A DNA stretch of 17,567 nt from Prevotellaceae bacterium. Lineage in GTDB: Bacteria; Bacteroidota; Bacteroidia; Bacteroidales; Bacteroidaceae. The stretch's first letter is position 1. Each line of letters opens with the position of its first letter. The notes under the pieces are model-generated. The model was not told the DNA's origin. It made no database searches and worked only from the letters and a program-made list of their open reading frames with translations. The stretch is taken from contig JAISIB010000190.1 in NCBI GenBank assembly GCA_031262265.1, positions 1 through 17,567 of the forward strand. Reading direction: 5' to 3'. The translations under genes were made by a program, and so were the position numbers. Positions 1 through 7,255 of this stretch are shown in pieces.

Positions 1-1560
1 CGATTGGTTGAAGTAACGGATATATTGCTCCATGCCTAACATGTTATAGATTATGGAGCCGTAGATATTGCGTTCCAAGTGACGATAGGAACGATAGATT
101 AGGTTGTTACGTCTTTTCACGCCTCTGCTGTCGGCATAGGAAACGAAGTTTTCGATCAATCCTTGTTGCCGTACATAATTCAACAGGTCTTCCATCGTCG
201 TATAAGGTTCCAACGTCTTGCGATTGCGGTCGGTATATTGAAACGTGAACGAAGTAACCAATCCGTTGTTGATTACTTTTTGCAGATAAGAGGAAGTTCC
301 CGTCGTATCGCGCGGCACGAATATATCAGGCATGATTCCGCCGCCGCCATAGACCGGTCTGCCGATGCGCGTCTGGTATCGTTCGTCGGTATTCAACTTG
401 ATACTGTCACTCGAAAAGAATTCTCCGTGTTGGTAGCGCGTATATAAATCCATTTCGTACTCCGGATCTTTTCCGTTCATATAAGGACGCTGTATACAAC
501 GACCTGAGGGAGTATAATAACGAGAGACCGTCAGTCGAACTTCCGAGCCGTCGGTGAATTGTATGGGCTGCTGTACCAATCCTTTGCCGAAGGAACGACG
601 CCCCACCAACATGCCGCGGTCATTATCTTGTATAGCTCCTGCAAATATTTCACTGGACGATGCGGACGCCTCATCTATTAAAACGACTAACGGGAGTTGC
701 TGTGAGCTTCCCGTACCGGTGGCATACTCGCTCATACGCGGAAAATGTACGCCCTCGGTATAGACAATGAGCTGTCCGGCCGGCAAAAATTCATTAACCA
801 TACGAATTGCTGCTTCCAGATACCCGCCTACGTTACCACGCAAGTCGACAATGACTCCTTCGCACCGAGCATATTTTAATTTCGCCAACGCTTGTAACAA
901 TTCGGAATAGGTGTTGCGTCCAAAACGAGAGATCTGAATATAACCGTAACGTTCGTCCATCATATAAGTTGCGTCGATCGTGTTCTGCGGAATATCGCCG
1001 CGTACGATTGTAAAGGAAAGTAGCTCTTTCTCGCCTACTCGTTTGACGCCAATTCGCACTTCCGTTCCTTTCGGACCTTTCAGTTTGCTCACAGCTTTGT
1101 CGCTCGTCAACTCTTTGCCCACGAATAACGTATCATTGACCGTTACTATGCGATCGCCCGCCTGCAATCCTACTTTTTCCGACGGTCCTCCTTGTATTAC
1201 GTCACTGACATGGATGGTGTCTTCCTGTACCATAAATTGAATACCTATGCCGCTAAACGAGCCATCCAGCTCGGCATTTACTTTTTCGAGGTCTTTGGCC
1301 GGAATATATGACGAGTGCGGATCCAGTTCTTGCAGAATAGCGGGAATAGCATCCTCGACTATCGTCTGCATATTTACCGTATCTACGTATTGCTCCTCAA
1401 TCACGCGAAGCAACGCCGTTAGTTTTGCCGTCGGGTTGATAGAGCCGTTTTGTTTCGGGGCGGTCGGCATGAACTGACAAGCGGCCACCGCCGCCACAGC
1501 CACTATGATAGTGCAGGCAACAAGGAGTTTGAGACAGAAAAAAGGTTTCTTCGAGGTCAT
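1..1560 (-). CDS. S41 family C-terminal processing protease with PDZ domain (3' end outside window)
   Basis: The open frame runs from an ATG at 1558-1560 to the left edge (520 codons, no stop), so only the C-terminus is missing. The protein is a periplasm-facing serine protease that cuts substrates near their C-termini. Residues 1-28 form a basic then hydrophobic leader ending VAAC, which may be a lipobox (C28) or an uncleaved anchor. A PDZ domain spans about 98-180 (SGIGIQF, then GLQAGDRI) and the S41 domain about 190-370. The catalytic dyad is visible: Ser301 in ASASSSEIFAG and Lys326 in SFGKGLVQ. Their 25-residue spacing matches known CtpA/CtpB Ser-Lys dyads. The gene starts 21 bases after the dCMP deaminase stop and is probably co-transcribed with it. 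The family is certain; the substrate is unknown. Confidence 0.95.
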   Translation of the reverse strand, partial: MTSKKPFFCLKLLVACTIIVAVAAVAACQFMPTAPKQNGSINPTAKLTALLRVIEEQYVDTVNMQTIVEDAIPAILQELDPHSSYIPAKDLEKVNAELDGSFSGIGIQFMVQEDTIHVSDVIQGGPSEKVGLQAGDRIVTVNDTLFVGKELTSDKAVSKLKGPKGTEVRIGVKRVGEKELLSFTIVRGDIPQNTIDATYMMDERYGYIQISRFGRNTYSELLQALAKLKYARCEGVIVDLRGNVGGYLEAAIRMVNEFLPAGQLIVYTEGVHFPRMSEYATGTGSSQQLPLVVLIDEASASSSEIFAGAIQDNDRGMLVGRRSFGKGLVQQPIQFTDGSEVRLTVSRYYTPSGRCIQRPYMNGKDPEYEMDLYTRYQHGEFFSSDSIKLNTDERYQTRIGRPVYGGGGIMPDIFVPRDTTGTSSYLQKVINNGLVTSFTFQYTDRNRKTLEPYTTMEDLLNYVRQQGLIENFVSYADSRGVKRRNNLIYRSYRHLERNIYGSIIYNMLGMEQYIRYFNQS

Positions 1561-1581
1561 AGTTATATAGTCTTTTTGTTT

Positions 1582-2061
1582 TTATGGTTTGATGGGGGCA
1601 GTAGCGGCTTTCAATTCGTCCGTAGTAATAAGGATAACCTCAATACCGGCGCGCCGTAACAGAGCGACTCCGTCTTCTAATCTGTATTTCTCGCAGTAAA
1701 CTACGCGCCGGATACCGGCTTGTATGATTAACTTAGCACATTCTATACACGGAGAAGCCGTCACGTACAACGTTGACCCGAGACTACTGTTAGAAGAACA
1801 GGCGATCTTGGTAATAGCATTGGCCTCGGCATGCAACACATAGGGTTTTGTCAACCCTTGCTCATCTTCGCATACATTTTCAAAGCCGGCCGGCGTTCCG
1901 TTGTAGCCATCGGAGATAATCATCCCGTCCTTTACGATTAACGCGCCTACTTGCCGACGCACGCAGTAGGAATTCTCTGCCCAGATAAAAGCCATTCGTA
2001 GGTAGCGAATATCCAGTGCTTTGCGTTTAGCCTCGTTCGCCGTGTGTTCTTCCCTTTTCAT
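1582..2061 (-). CDS. dCMP deaminase family protein (cytidine/deoxycytidylate deaminase fold)
   Basis: A 159-residue zinc-dependent deaminase, expected to convert dCMP to dUMP in the cytoplasm and so feed dTMP synthesis. The zinc site is complete: His77 and the proton-shuttling Glu79 in LHAEANAI, then Cys105 and Cys108 in SPCIEC. The length and the GYNGTPAGFENVCED segment (51-65), typical of dCMP deaminases, favour dCMP over free cytidine or tRNA as substrate. A ComE-operon-type deaminase of the same family is the main alternative name. The start lies 2 bases after the stop of the upstream lipoprotein gene and the stop lies 21 bases before the protease start, so it is the middle gene of a three-gene operon. 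There is no functional link to the neighbouring envelope proteins that I can name. Confidence 0.93.
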   Translation of the reverse strand: MKREEHTANEAKRKALDIRYLRMAFIWAENSYCVRRQVGALIVKDGMIISDGYNGTPAGFENVCEDEQGLTKPYVLHAEANAITKIACSSNSSLGSTLYVTASPCIECAKLIIQAGIRRVVYCEKYRLEDGVALLRRAGIEVILITTDELKAATAPIKP

Positions 2062-2063
2062 GT

Positions 2064-2567
2064 TTACTGATTGGCTACGTGAAACAAAAGATGACGTTCG
2101 GAAGTACCTCGCTTGAAGTAGATCCGCAAATTGTTATAGTCACCGCCGTACGAAGTGGCGTTGCGCAATCCTTCTATCATGGCTTTTCCCAGAATATCCG
2201 CGTCGGAAAGGCTCTGCATGGATACGGCGAAGTTGCGGCTGACCGCATCTGCGCTCCACTCGCCCGACAATTGTGTCGTCGTCGCCTGACCCGCGAAACT
2301 TCCGCGTATGACATCGCCGTCGGACAAACCGTTAAACGTCAGATAAAACATAGAGTTATTTCCCAACAAATCGACCGAATGGTGATAAGCGTCCGAGTTC
2401 CCGTTCCAATAGTCCATACACATACGTTCCGGACTTCCGTTCTCGAAAATACCGGTCAGCTTCCACGTCTTTCCGGTGAAGATGCCTTCCACATCGTCTT
2501 CTTGATTGCAAGCAGATATGCTTATGCCGAGTAAAAGTAAAAGGAGAAACCGCAGTTGATTCTTCAT
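2064..2567 (-). CDS. DUF4847-like lipoprotein, probably surface exposed
   Basis: I chose the ATG at 2567 (167 residues). It gives a compact signal peptide, MKNQLRF plus a Leu-rich core, with a lipobox SISAC and the lipidated Cys at residue 20. The frame is also open to an ATG at 2594, but that start overlaps the predicted -7 element at 2592-2599 and would sit upstream of the likely transcript start. After the Cys come N-Q-E-D-D, an acidic patch like the Bacteroidetes lipoprotein export signal for surface display. The mature part is a small, probably beta-rich domain with no catalytic motif that I recognise. It resembles, from memory, the DUF4847 lipoproteins found beside dCMP deaminase in Bacteroides. 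Function unknown. It leads the operon with the deaminase and the S41 protease. Confidence 0.82.
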   Translation of the reverse strand: MKNQLRFLLLLLLGISISACNQEDDVEGIFTGKTWKLTGIFENGSPERMCMDYWNGNSDAYHHSVDLLGNNSMFYLTFNGLSDGDVIRGSFAGQATTTQLSGEWSADAVSRNFAVSMQSLSDADILGKAMIEGLRNATSYGGDYNNLRIYFKRGTSERHLLFHVANQ

Positions 2568-2591
2568 TGTAAGGACTATCTTATGAACGCG

Positions 2592-2599
2592 CAAAAATA
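2592..2599 (-). promoter_or_regulatory. Putative -7 element TATTTTTG of the lipoprotein-deaminase-protease operon
   Basis: The minus strand reads TATTTTTG, an exact match to the Bacteroidetes TAnnTTTG -7 consensus, 24 bases upstream of the chosen ATG. No clear -33 TTG is visible at the usual distance. Its position argues against the longer start at 2594. Confidence 0.55.
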
Positions 2600-2643
2600 A
2601 CGAATTTGTTTGTGTATTTGGCTCCTATTGACAGACAAAACGT

Positions 2644-2651
2644 TACTTTTG
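2644..2651 (+). promoter_or_regulatory. Putative -7 element TACTTTTG of the small membrane protein gene
   Basis: TACTTTTG matches TAnnTTTG exactly and predicts a 5' leader of about 70 bases before the ATG at 2730. A TTG occurs at 2628-2630, but its 13-base spacing is shorter than usual for a -33 element. Confidence 0.5.
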
Positions 2652-2729
2652 CCTCATCTTTTCGTCTATTGGGCAGTTTATAAGCACCTTACGCACGAAA
2701 ATAACGAACAATAAAAACAAGATTAAGCT

Positions 2730-2936
2730 ATGAATCGTTCAAAAATCCGCCGGTCGACGTGGATTGCACTCCTTTTGTTAGCGTACGTAACGGCTATGGC
2801 CGTCTATTTTCTTCCGCGCAATCAATCCATGTCATCAACGGATAAATATATTTCCGCCGGTGCTTCTTACCTTATCGTGCTGGGCGTATGGCTCTCACTC
2901 AGACTTAAAGAGAAATACCGGCGGAAACATCCATAA
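2730..2936 (+). CDS. Small conserved-looking two-helix membrane protein
   Basis: A 68-residue protein with a basic N-terminus (MNRSKIRRS), a first hydrophobic helix at about 10-28 ending in YFLPRN, a short polar link, a second helix at about 42-58, and a very basic tail (LKEKYRRKHP). By the positive-inside rule both ends face the cytoplasm, giving a hairpin in the inner membrane. I recall similar short, unnamed proteins in Bacteroides, but cannot check. No catalytic or binding motif is visible. It has its own predicted promoter at 2644 and lies between two genes read the other way, so it appears to be monocistronic. It is read as real because of the membrane topology, the upstream -7 element and the absence of an overlapping gene. 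Confidence 0.7.
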   Translation: MNRSKIRRSTWIALLLLAYVTAMAVYFLPRNQSMSSTDKYISAGASYLIVLGVWLSLRLKEKYRRKHP

Positions 2937-3046
2937 CAGCGGCTTTGTCGCTCAATTATGCGACTTTGTTATTCTATTTAGCGGGTCAGACATTTCCAGA
3001 ACAAAGCATCTTATCAGACGCTCGTACCCGCCCATCAAACGAACAC

Positions 3047-5107
3047 TTAGAAATCGAACCGGTAGCTAAAACCGCCTTTCACCCATAAACCCGGCTGAGG
3101 AATACTACCGAAGTCAAAATAATGCGTATCCAGCAGGTTGTTTGCTTCGGCAAAGACGGTATATCTACGCGCCGTCCACAAAAGCTTCAAATCCACCAGA
3201 CCATAGGCCGGATAAGGTCGCAGACCGGCAGACTGATAGTGGCCGTTCAATTGTTCGAAGACCTCGTATGCGCCCATCCGTTTCTGCCAACGAAAAGCCC
3301 AGTTGGCCGTCAACCGACGCCACACGCGATGCTCGATACGCGCGACCATTTTATGACGCAGATACTCGCCTGCATAGTTCGAACGGTAGTATGGTTGTCC
3401 GTCGCGCCTATGTTGATAGATGTAGGTATAGCCTACGGAGATTTTCTCTATGGGAAAATGGGGCGTATCGACGGTGCGGAATTGATAAGCAACAGAAGTC
3501 TCTACACCCATGTTGTCGAGATCGAAATTATTGGAGTGGTAATTGTCCTCGGGCGAGTACTTAACCCAATCGATCAGCCGGCTACCCTTGTGATAGAAGC
3601 CGCTGATGCGCGCATGAATCCTTTCCGTGCGATATTGCGCCCCAAGTATGAACGCCTGCATCTTTTCGGGTCTCAAATCAACGTTACCTTCTATATTCCC
3701 CGTATTGTAATATAGTTCCGTGAAGGTAGGTAATCGCAACGCCGTATTCCACGAAGCGAACAACTTCCATTCCAAATGCGGCCGAAACGATACGTCGATG
3801 CCCGGATAAAGTCGAAAACGATGATCAAGAAACGTGTTTAGATTAGCCATAACGCCCATAGATATGGTTAGCTTGGGCAATAATATATTATGTTCCAAGT
3901 AATAATTGACGGAAGTACGGTTGTCTTTGCGCTTGTAATAGACGTCGTCCTCGCCGGATACGGGCACGTATTGACTTTCGGGTAGCGGCTTACCCAAACT
4001 ACTACTCAGAATACCCTCGTTGCGTAGCTCGGCGCCAAAAGATGTTTTGCCCAATCGGGAATGAAAGTAAGCGTTTAAATTTGCCCCGTATACGTCGGTC
4101 AAATGAAAGTTCTCTCCCGTATGCGTACCGCGTATCCATTGATAATGGTCGTTCGTTCGGTTCCAATAGATAGTCGGTAAGAAGCGTAACCAACCTTTTG
4201 TTTCTGCTTGCAAAGAGAGACGCAGTTGCCCGACTGCTTCATATTGATTCGGGTTCTGTGCGGAATAAAAAGTATTGGCTCCGAACGCTTGATCACTCAC
4301 GCTCATTTGCCAACGCACATCGGCTTGCGAGGACGCGAACTTACCTTGATAATAAGCTTTCCCCGAACGAAAATCACTGTTGATAGTGGCTCCGTCCGTG
4401 CGGTCATAGCCTCCTGATAACCGGTGCGTAAACTTTTCGTTGGAGTAATTGATGCGGGCATGCGCACCGCCTAAGCCGTATGCGCCACTTACGGCGTCGA
4501 CGGCAACATGGCTTTGCCGCTCATTCTTAGTGACTATATTGATCGCTCCGGTAAAGGCAGAAGTTCCGAATACACGCGCCGCCGGTCCTTCGAGAACCTC
4601 GATACGCTCAATATCATCCATTAAAACAGGAAAATTGGCCGTGAGATGGCCGGTGTGCGGGTTGGTTATGTTGACGCCGTTTAGTAGAATGGTAATTTGG
4701 TCAAACGTTCCGCCGTGAATAGAAATATCTGATTGTACGCCTAACTCGCCGCGCTGACGAATATCGACCCCTATGGCATACTCTAACAGGTCGTTGATGC
4801 TATGCGCCGCCGCCGCTTGAATTTCTGCTTGCGATAACACCGTCACCATGCGTGCTGCTTCCATTTCCGTAAGCGGCGTTCGCGTACCCGACACTTCTAC
4901 TTCTTCCAACTCATAGACCTGCATTTGCTCCGGTGGTAAGTTTTGCGCAGAAACGCATTCGGTGTTGGCAAAAGTTAGGGTTGCCACCATCAGTACACCG
5001 ATTGAAAAGTGTTTTCCCGTTGTCACACTGACAAAAACCGCATAAGCTTTGCGATTGAAATGCTTCCATCTGAACGGAAGTCTTCGGTTTTGTTTGTCTT
5101 CTCTCAT
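3047..5107 (-). CDS. TonB-dependent outer-membrane receptor (BtuB/CirA-like) with extended leader
   Basis: A 686-residue beta-barrel receptor that would import a scarce ligand with TonB-ExbBD energy. The leader is unusually long (54 residues): a basic stretch with FRWKHFNRKAYAVF, then a hydrophobic core ending CVSA before Gln55. A TonB-box-like segment ELEEVEVSGTR (67-77) precedes the plug domain (about 80-195; INDLLEYAIGVDIRQRG, LLNGVNITNP, IERIEVLEGPAARVFG). The barrel fills the rest and ends in Phe (SYRFDF), as is usual for outer-membrane proteins. It lacks the N-terminal carboxypeptidase-regulatory domain and the roughly 1000-residue length of SusC, and no SusD gene is adjacent, so a vitamin, siderophore or metal ligand is likelier than a glycan. 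The plug resembles, from memory, cobalamin-receptor-like proteins of Bacteroides. The actual ligand is not shown. Confidence 0.93.
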   Translation of the reverse strand: MREDKQNRRLPFRWKHFNRKAYAVFVSVTTGKHFSIGVLMVATLTFANTECVSAQNLPPEQMQVYELEEVEVSGTRTPLTEMEAARMVTVLSQAEIQAAAAHSINDLLEYAIGVDIRQRGELGVQSDISIHGGTFDQITILLNGVNITNPHTGHLTANFPVLMDDIERIEVLEGPAARVFGTSAFTGAINIVTKNERQSHVAVDAVSGAYGLGGAHARINYSNEKFTHRLSGGYDRTDGATINSDFRSGKAYYQGKFASSQADVRWQMSVSDQAFGANTFYSAQNPNQYEAVGQLRLSLQAETKGWLRFLPTIYWNRTNDHYQWIRGTHTGENFHLTDVYGANLNAYFHSRLGKTSFGAELRNEGILSSSLGKPLPESQYVPVSGEDDVYYKRKDNRTSVNYYLEHNILLPKLTISMGVMANLNTFLDHRFRLYPGIDVSFRPHLEWKLFASWNTALRLPTFTELYYNTGNIEGNVDLRPEKMQAFILGAQYRTERIHARISGFYHKGSRLIDWVKYSPEDNYHSNNFDLDNMGVETSVAYQFRTVDTPHFPIEKISVGYTYIYQHRRDGQPYYRSNYAGEYLRHKMVARIEHRVWRRLTANWAFRWQKRMGAYEVFEQLNGHYQSAGLRPYPAYGLVDLKLLWTARRYTVFAEANNLLDTHYFDFGSIPQPGLWVKGGFSYRFDF

Positions 5108-5142
5108 ATTAATAAAAGTTATACGAACTTGAAAATCGGGCG

Positions 5143-5150
5143 CGAAGGTA
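5143..5150 (-). promoter_or_regulatory. Putative -7 element TACCTTCG of the TonB receptor gene
   Basis: The minus strand reads TACCTTCG, one base from TAnnTTTG, and would give a leader of about 30 bases. The same TAnnTTCG variant precedes 9316 and 17371. The 110-base divergent gap is too short to hold a cobalamin riboswitch. Confidence 0.4.
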
Positions 5151-5172
5151 GGTTTTTATAAGACTATCTGTT

Positions 5173-5180
5173 TATATTTG
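5173..5180 (+). promoter_or_regulatory. Putative -7 element TATATTTG of the oxidoreductase-transporter operon
   Basis: TATATTTG matches TAnnTTTG exactly and ends 37 bases before the ATG at 5218. No good -33 TTG is seen; the region about 20 bases upstream is a T run. Confidence 0.5.
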
Positions 5181-5217
5181 CATCCGCTTTTCACAATTCT
5201 TACGAACCGCATATCGG

Positions 5218-6285
5218 ATGAACACTAAAATAAAGGTTGGTCTCATCGGCTTCGGGCGCATGGGACGATTTTACCTACAAGAAATGCTACGCAGCGAACG
5301 TTGGAATATTTCTTACGTTTGTGATACAAACCCCCATGCTTTGGAATTGGCTAAGCAACTGTCTCCCGAATCAAAAGTAACGACTAACGAGCAAGACGTC
5401 TTTGACGACGACGACGTACAAGCCGTCGTATTGTGCGCATTGGCTGATTCGCGCAAAAGACAAATAGAAAAAGCGATCGCTACCGGCAAACATGTGATCG
5501 CCGAAAAGCCGATTACCGATACCATCGAGAAAGAATGGGAAATCGTTGAGGTCGCCGAGAAATCTACCGTGTTCACTACCGTCAATTTATACTTGCGCAA
5601 CGCGTGGTATCACAACCGTATCCTAAAATTTATTGAGGCAGGAGAAATAGGCGAGTTAGCTATCATCCGCGTCTGCCATTTAACGCCCGGTCTCGCACCC
5701 GGAGAAGGACACGAGCACGAAGGTCCTTCGTTTCACGACTGCGGAATGCACTATGTCGACATCGCTCGTCGCTATGCGCAAAGCGAATATAAGACCGTCC
5801 ACGCCCAAGCGGTGCGTATGTGGAGTTATCAAGACCCCTGGTGGCTTCAATGTCACGGCACCTTTGCCAATGGCGTTGTTTTCGACATTACGCAAGGACA
5901 CGTCTACGGACAACTTTCAAAGGATCAAACCCATAATTCATATATCGACGTCATTGGCACCAAAGGCATCGCACGAATGACGCACGACTTCGTCACGGCT
6001 ACCGTCGAGCTACGCGGAGTGACGCAGACGATCCGTGAGGAAAAACCGTTTGGCGGTAAGAACATTGACATTCTGTGTGACTTATTCGCAGATTCTATTC
6101 TCTCGGGCAAACGAAACCCGAATCTTCCGACATTTCGCGACTCGGCTATCGCATCCGCTTTTGCTTGGGAATGTTTAGCGGACGCAGCTCGTCATGAGAT
6201 GCCCGCCATCGGCAACTTGCAGACACTGGACGAAATTATCGAACGCCGCCGTACGCTGACCAACGGCTATGGCCTGTTGAAATGA
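5218..6285 (+). CDS. Gfo/Idh/MocA family NAD(P)-dependent oxidoreductase
   Basis: A 355-residue cytoplasmic dehydrogenase. The N-terminal Rossmann fold carries the dinucleotide motif GFGRMG at 11-16, and the family signature EKP sits at 96-98 (HVIAEKPITDT). The C-terminal half has the conserved FHDCGMHYVD segment (172-181), in which Asp174, His178 and Asp181 correspond to the substrate-binding and catalytic cluster of the family. Members oxidise or reduce sugars, inositols, amino sugars or related cyclic compounds; the substrate here cannot be read from sequence. No signal peptide is present, unlike the exported glycosidase-type members. It shares a 4-base ATGA overlap with the transporter that follows, so the two are probably translationally coupled and act on the same compound. 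Confidence 0.92.
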   Translation: MNTKIKVGLIGFGRMGRFYLQEMLRSERWNISYVCDTNPHALELAKQLSPESKVTTNEQDVFDDDDVQAVVLCALADSRKRQIEKAIATGKHVIAEKPITDTIEKEWEIVEVAEKSTVFTTVNLYLRNAWYHNRILKFIEAGEIGELAIIRVCHLTPGLAPGEGHEHEGPSFHDCGMHYVDIARRYAQSEYKTVHAQAVRMWSYQDPWWLQCHGTFANGVVFDITQGHVYGQLSKDQTHNSYIDVIGTKGIARMTHDFVTATVELRGVTQTIREEKPFGGKNIDILCDLFADSILSGKRNPNLPTFRDSAIASAFAWECLADAARHEMPAIGNLQTLDEIIERRRTLTNGYGLLK

Positions 6286-7202
6286 TCATACTGCGTATTC
6301 TCAAAGACTGGACACTACCTGTAGCCATGCTGTTGGGTATGATAGGATTTCCTTTGTTCAGCCGGCTTTCTTTCCTGATGCCTTACCTCATCTTCGCGAT
6401 GCTGCTACTCACTTTCTGTAAGGTGCAGCCACGCGACCTGAAACCTCAGCCCATGCACGGTTGGCTACTGCTTTTTCAGTTGGGCGTCGCACCTATCGCC
6501 TATCTGCTACTCAATCCTCTCTCTCCGCTGACCGCGCAAGCCGTTACGGTGTGTATCGTCTGCCCGACGGCTACATCGGCAGCCGTCGTTACCGGAAAAT
6601 TAGGAGGCGATATGGCCTCCGTCTCCTCGTTTACCATGCTTTCTAACGTCGGTGCGGCCATCGCGGTGCCTATCTTGTTTCCTTTCATAGAGCCTCATCC
6701 GGAGAACTCCTTTCTTTCTGCCTCGTTGCTCATTCTTTCCAAAGTCTTTCTCCTGCTGATATGCCCGCTACTTCTTGCTTTCTGGATACGCCGCACATGG
6801 CCGCGTATACATCAAAAGCTGACAGCCATTCCCGACTTGGCATTCTATCTATGGACAGGTGCGTTGACTATCGTAACGGCTCAGATCATTCACTCGTTCC
6901 TGCTCGAACCGATCGCCATCTACGACCTGCTCATCATAGGACTCACGATACTCATCATTTGCAGCCTGCAATTTTTCATCGGCAAACGCATCGGCGATAT
7001 TTACAAAGGACGAATCACCGGCGGACAAGCTCTGGGACAAAAAAATACTATACTGGCCATTTGGATGGCACACGCGTATCTGAATCCATTGGCCGCCGTT
7101 GGGCCCGGTTTCTACGTGCTGTGGCAAAACAGCATCAATAGTTGGCAAATATGGCGCACGCGGAAGCGAACGACACAGTCAATCAGCAAAATATCTTCCT
7201 AA
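6282..7202 (+). CDS. BASS/SBF-family (bile acid:sodium symporter-like) transporter
   Basis: A 306-residue inner-membrane protein with about nine to ten hydrophobic helices. The segment CPTATSAAVVTGKLGGD (94-110), followed by SFTMLSNVGAAIAVP, and the later GQALGQKNTILAIWMA match the two discontinuous-helix regions of SBF/BASS transporters, which move organic anions with sodium. Family members carry bile acids, pantoate, 2-keto acids or other carboxylates, so the name does not prove a bile-acid substrate. The start ATG overlaps the oxidoreductase stop (ATGA at 6282-6285). The best guess is uptake of the compound handled by that enzyme, or export of its product. The C-terminus is basic and cytoplasmic. 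Family call firm, substrate unknown. Confidence 0.87.
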   Translation: MIILRILKDWTLPVAMLLGMIGFPLFSRLSFLMPYLIFAMLLLTFCKVQPRDLKPQPMHGWLLLFQLGVAPIAYLLLNPLSPLTAQAVTVCIVCPTATSAAVVTGKLGGDMASVSSFTMLSNVGAAIAVPILFPFIEPHPENSFLSASLLILSKVFLLLICPLLLAFWIRRTWPRIHQKLTAIPDLAFYLWTGALTIVTAQIIHSFLLEPIAIYDLLIIGLTILIICSLQFFIGKRIGDIYKGRITGGQALGQKNTILAIWMAHAYLNPLAAVGPGFYVLWQNSINSWQIWRTRKRTTQSISKISS

Positions 7203-7215
7203 GATATTGAATTTT
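7190..7215 (+). terminator. Weak hairpin at the end of the transporter gene
   Basis: AATATCTT (7190-7197) pairs with AAGATATT (7201-7208) around a 3-base loop, followed by GAATTTT. The stem is AT-only and includes the transporter stop codon. An alternative 7-base inverted repeat, TATTGAA with TTCAATA, lies just downstream and could serve the convergent gene. Terminator function is only plausible. Confidence 0.3.
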
Positions 7216-7255
7216 CCGACCGTGATATTTCAATAATTAACCGCGAAAATACCCC

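Noticed and set aside
2079..2534. 151-codon plus-strand frame opposite the lipoprotein gene
   Set aside because: The minus-strand product has a proper lipobox and operon spacing; the antisense frame looks compositionally random.
2952..2990. Small GTCGC/GCGAC hairpin after the two-helix protein gene as a terminator
   Set aside because: Only five base pairs with an interrupted T-rich tail; too weak to annotate.
2981..3031. GCGGGT...ACCCGC inverted repeat downstream of the TonB receptor
   Set aside because: Six-base arms about 40 bases apart are expected by chance at this length.
3045..3070. Minus-strand GGTTCGATTTC resembling a tRNA T-loop
   Set aside because: It encodes the C-terminal YRFDF of the TonB receptor, and no acceptor or anticodon stems flank it.
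3122..3715. 197-codon plus-strand frame opposite the TonB receptor
   Set aside because: It is antisense to a clear barrel-coding sequence, has no recognisable domain and no promoter element; a smaller overlapping frame at 3142-3564 is rejected for the same reason.
5108..5217. Possible cobalamin riboswitch upstream of the BtuB-like receptor
   Set aside because: The divergent gap is only 110 bases, too short for the roughly 200-base aptamer, and no B12-box-like motif was seen.
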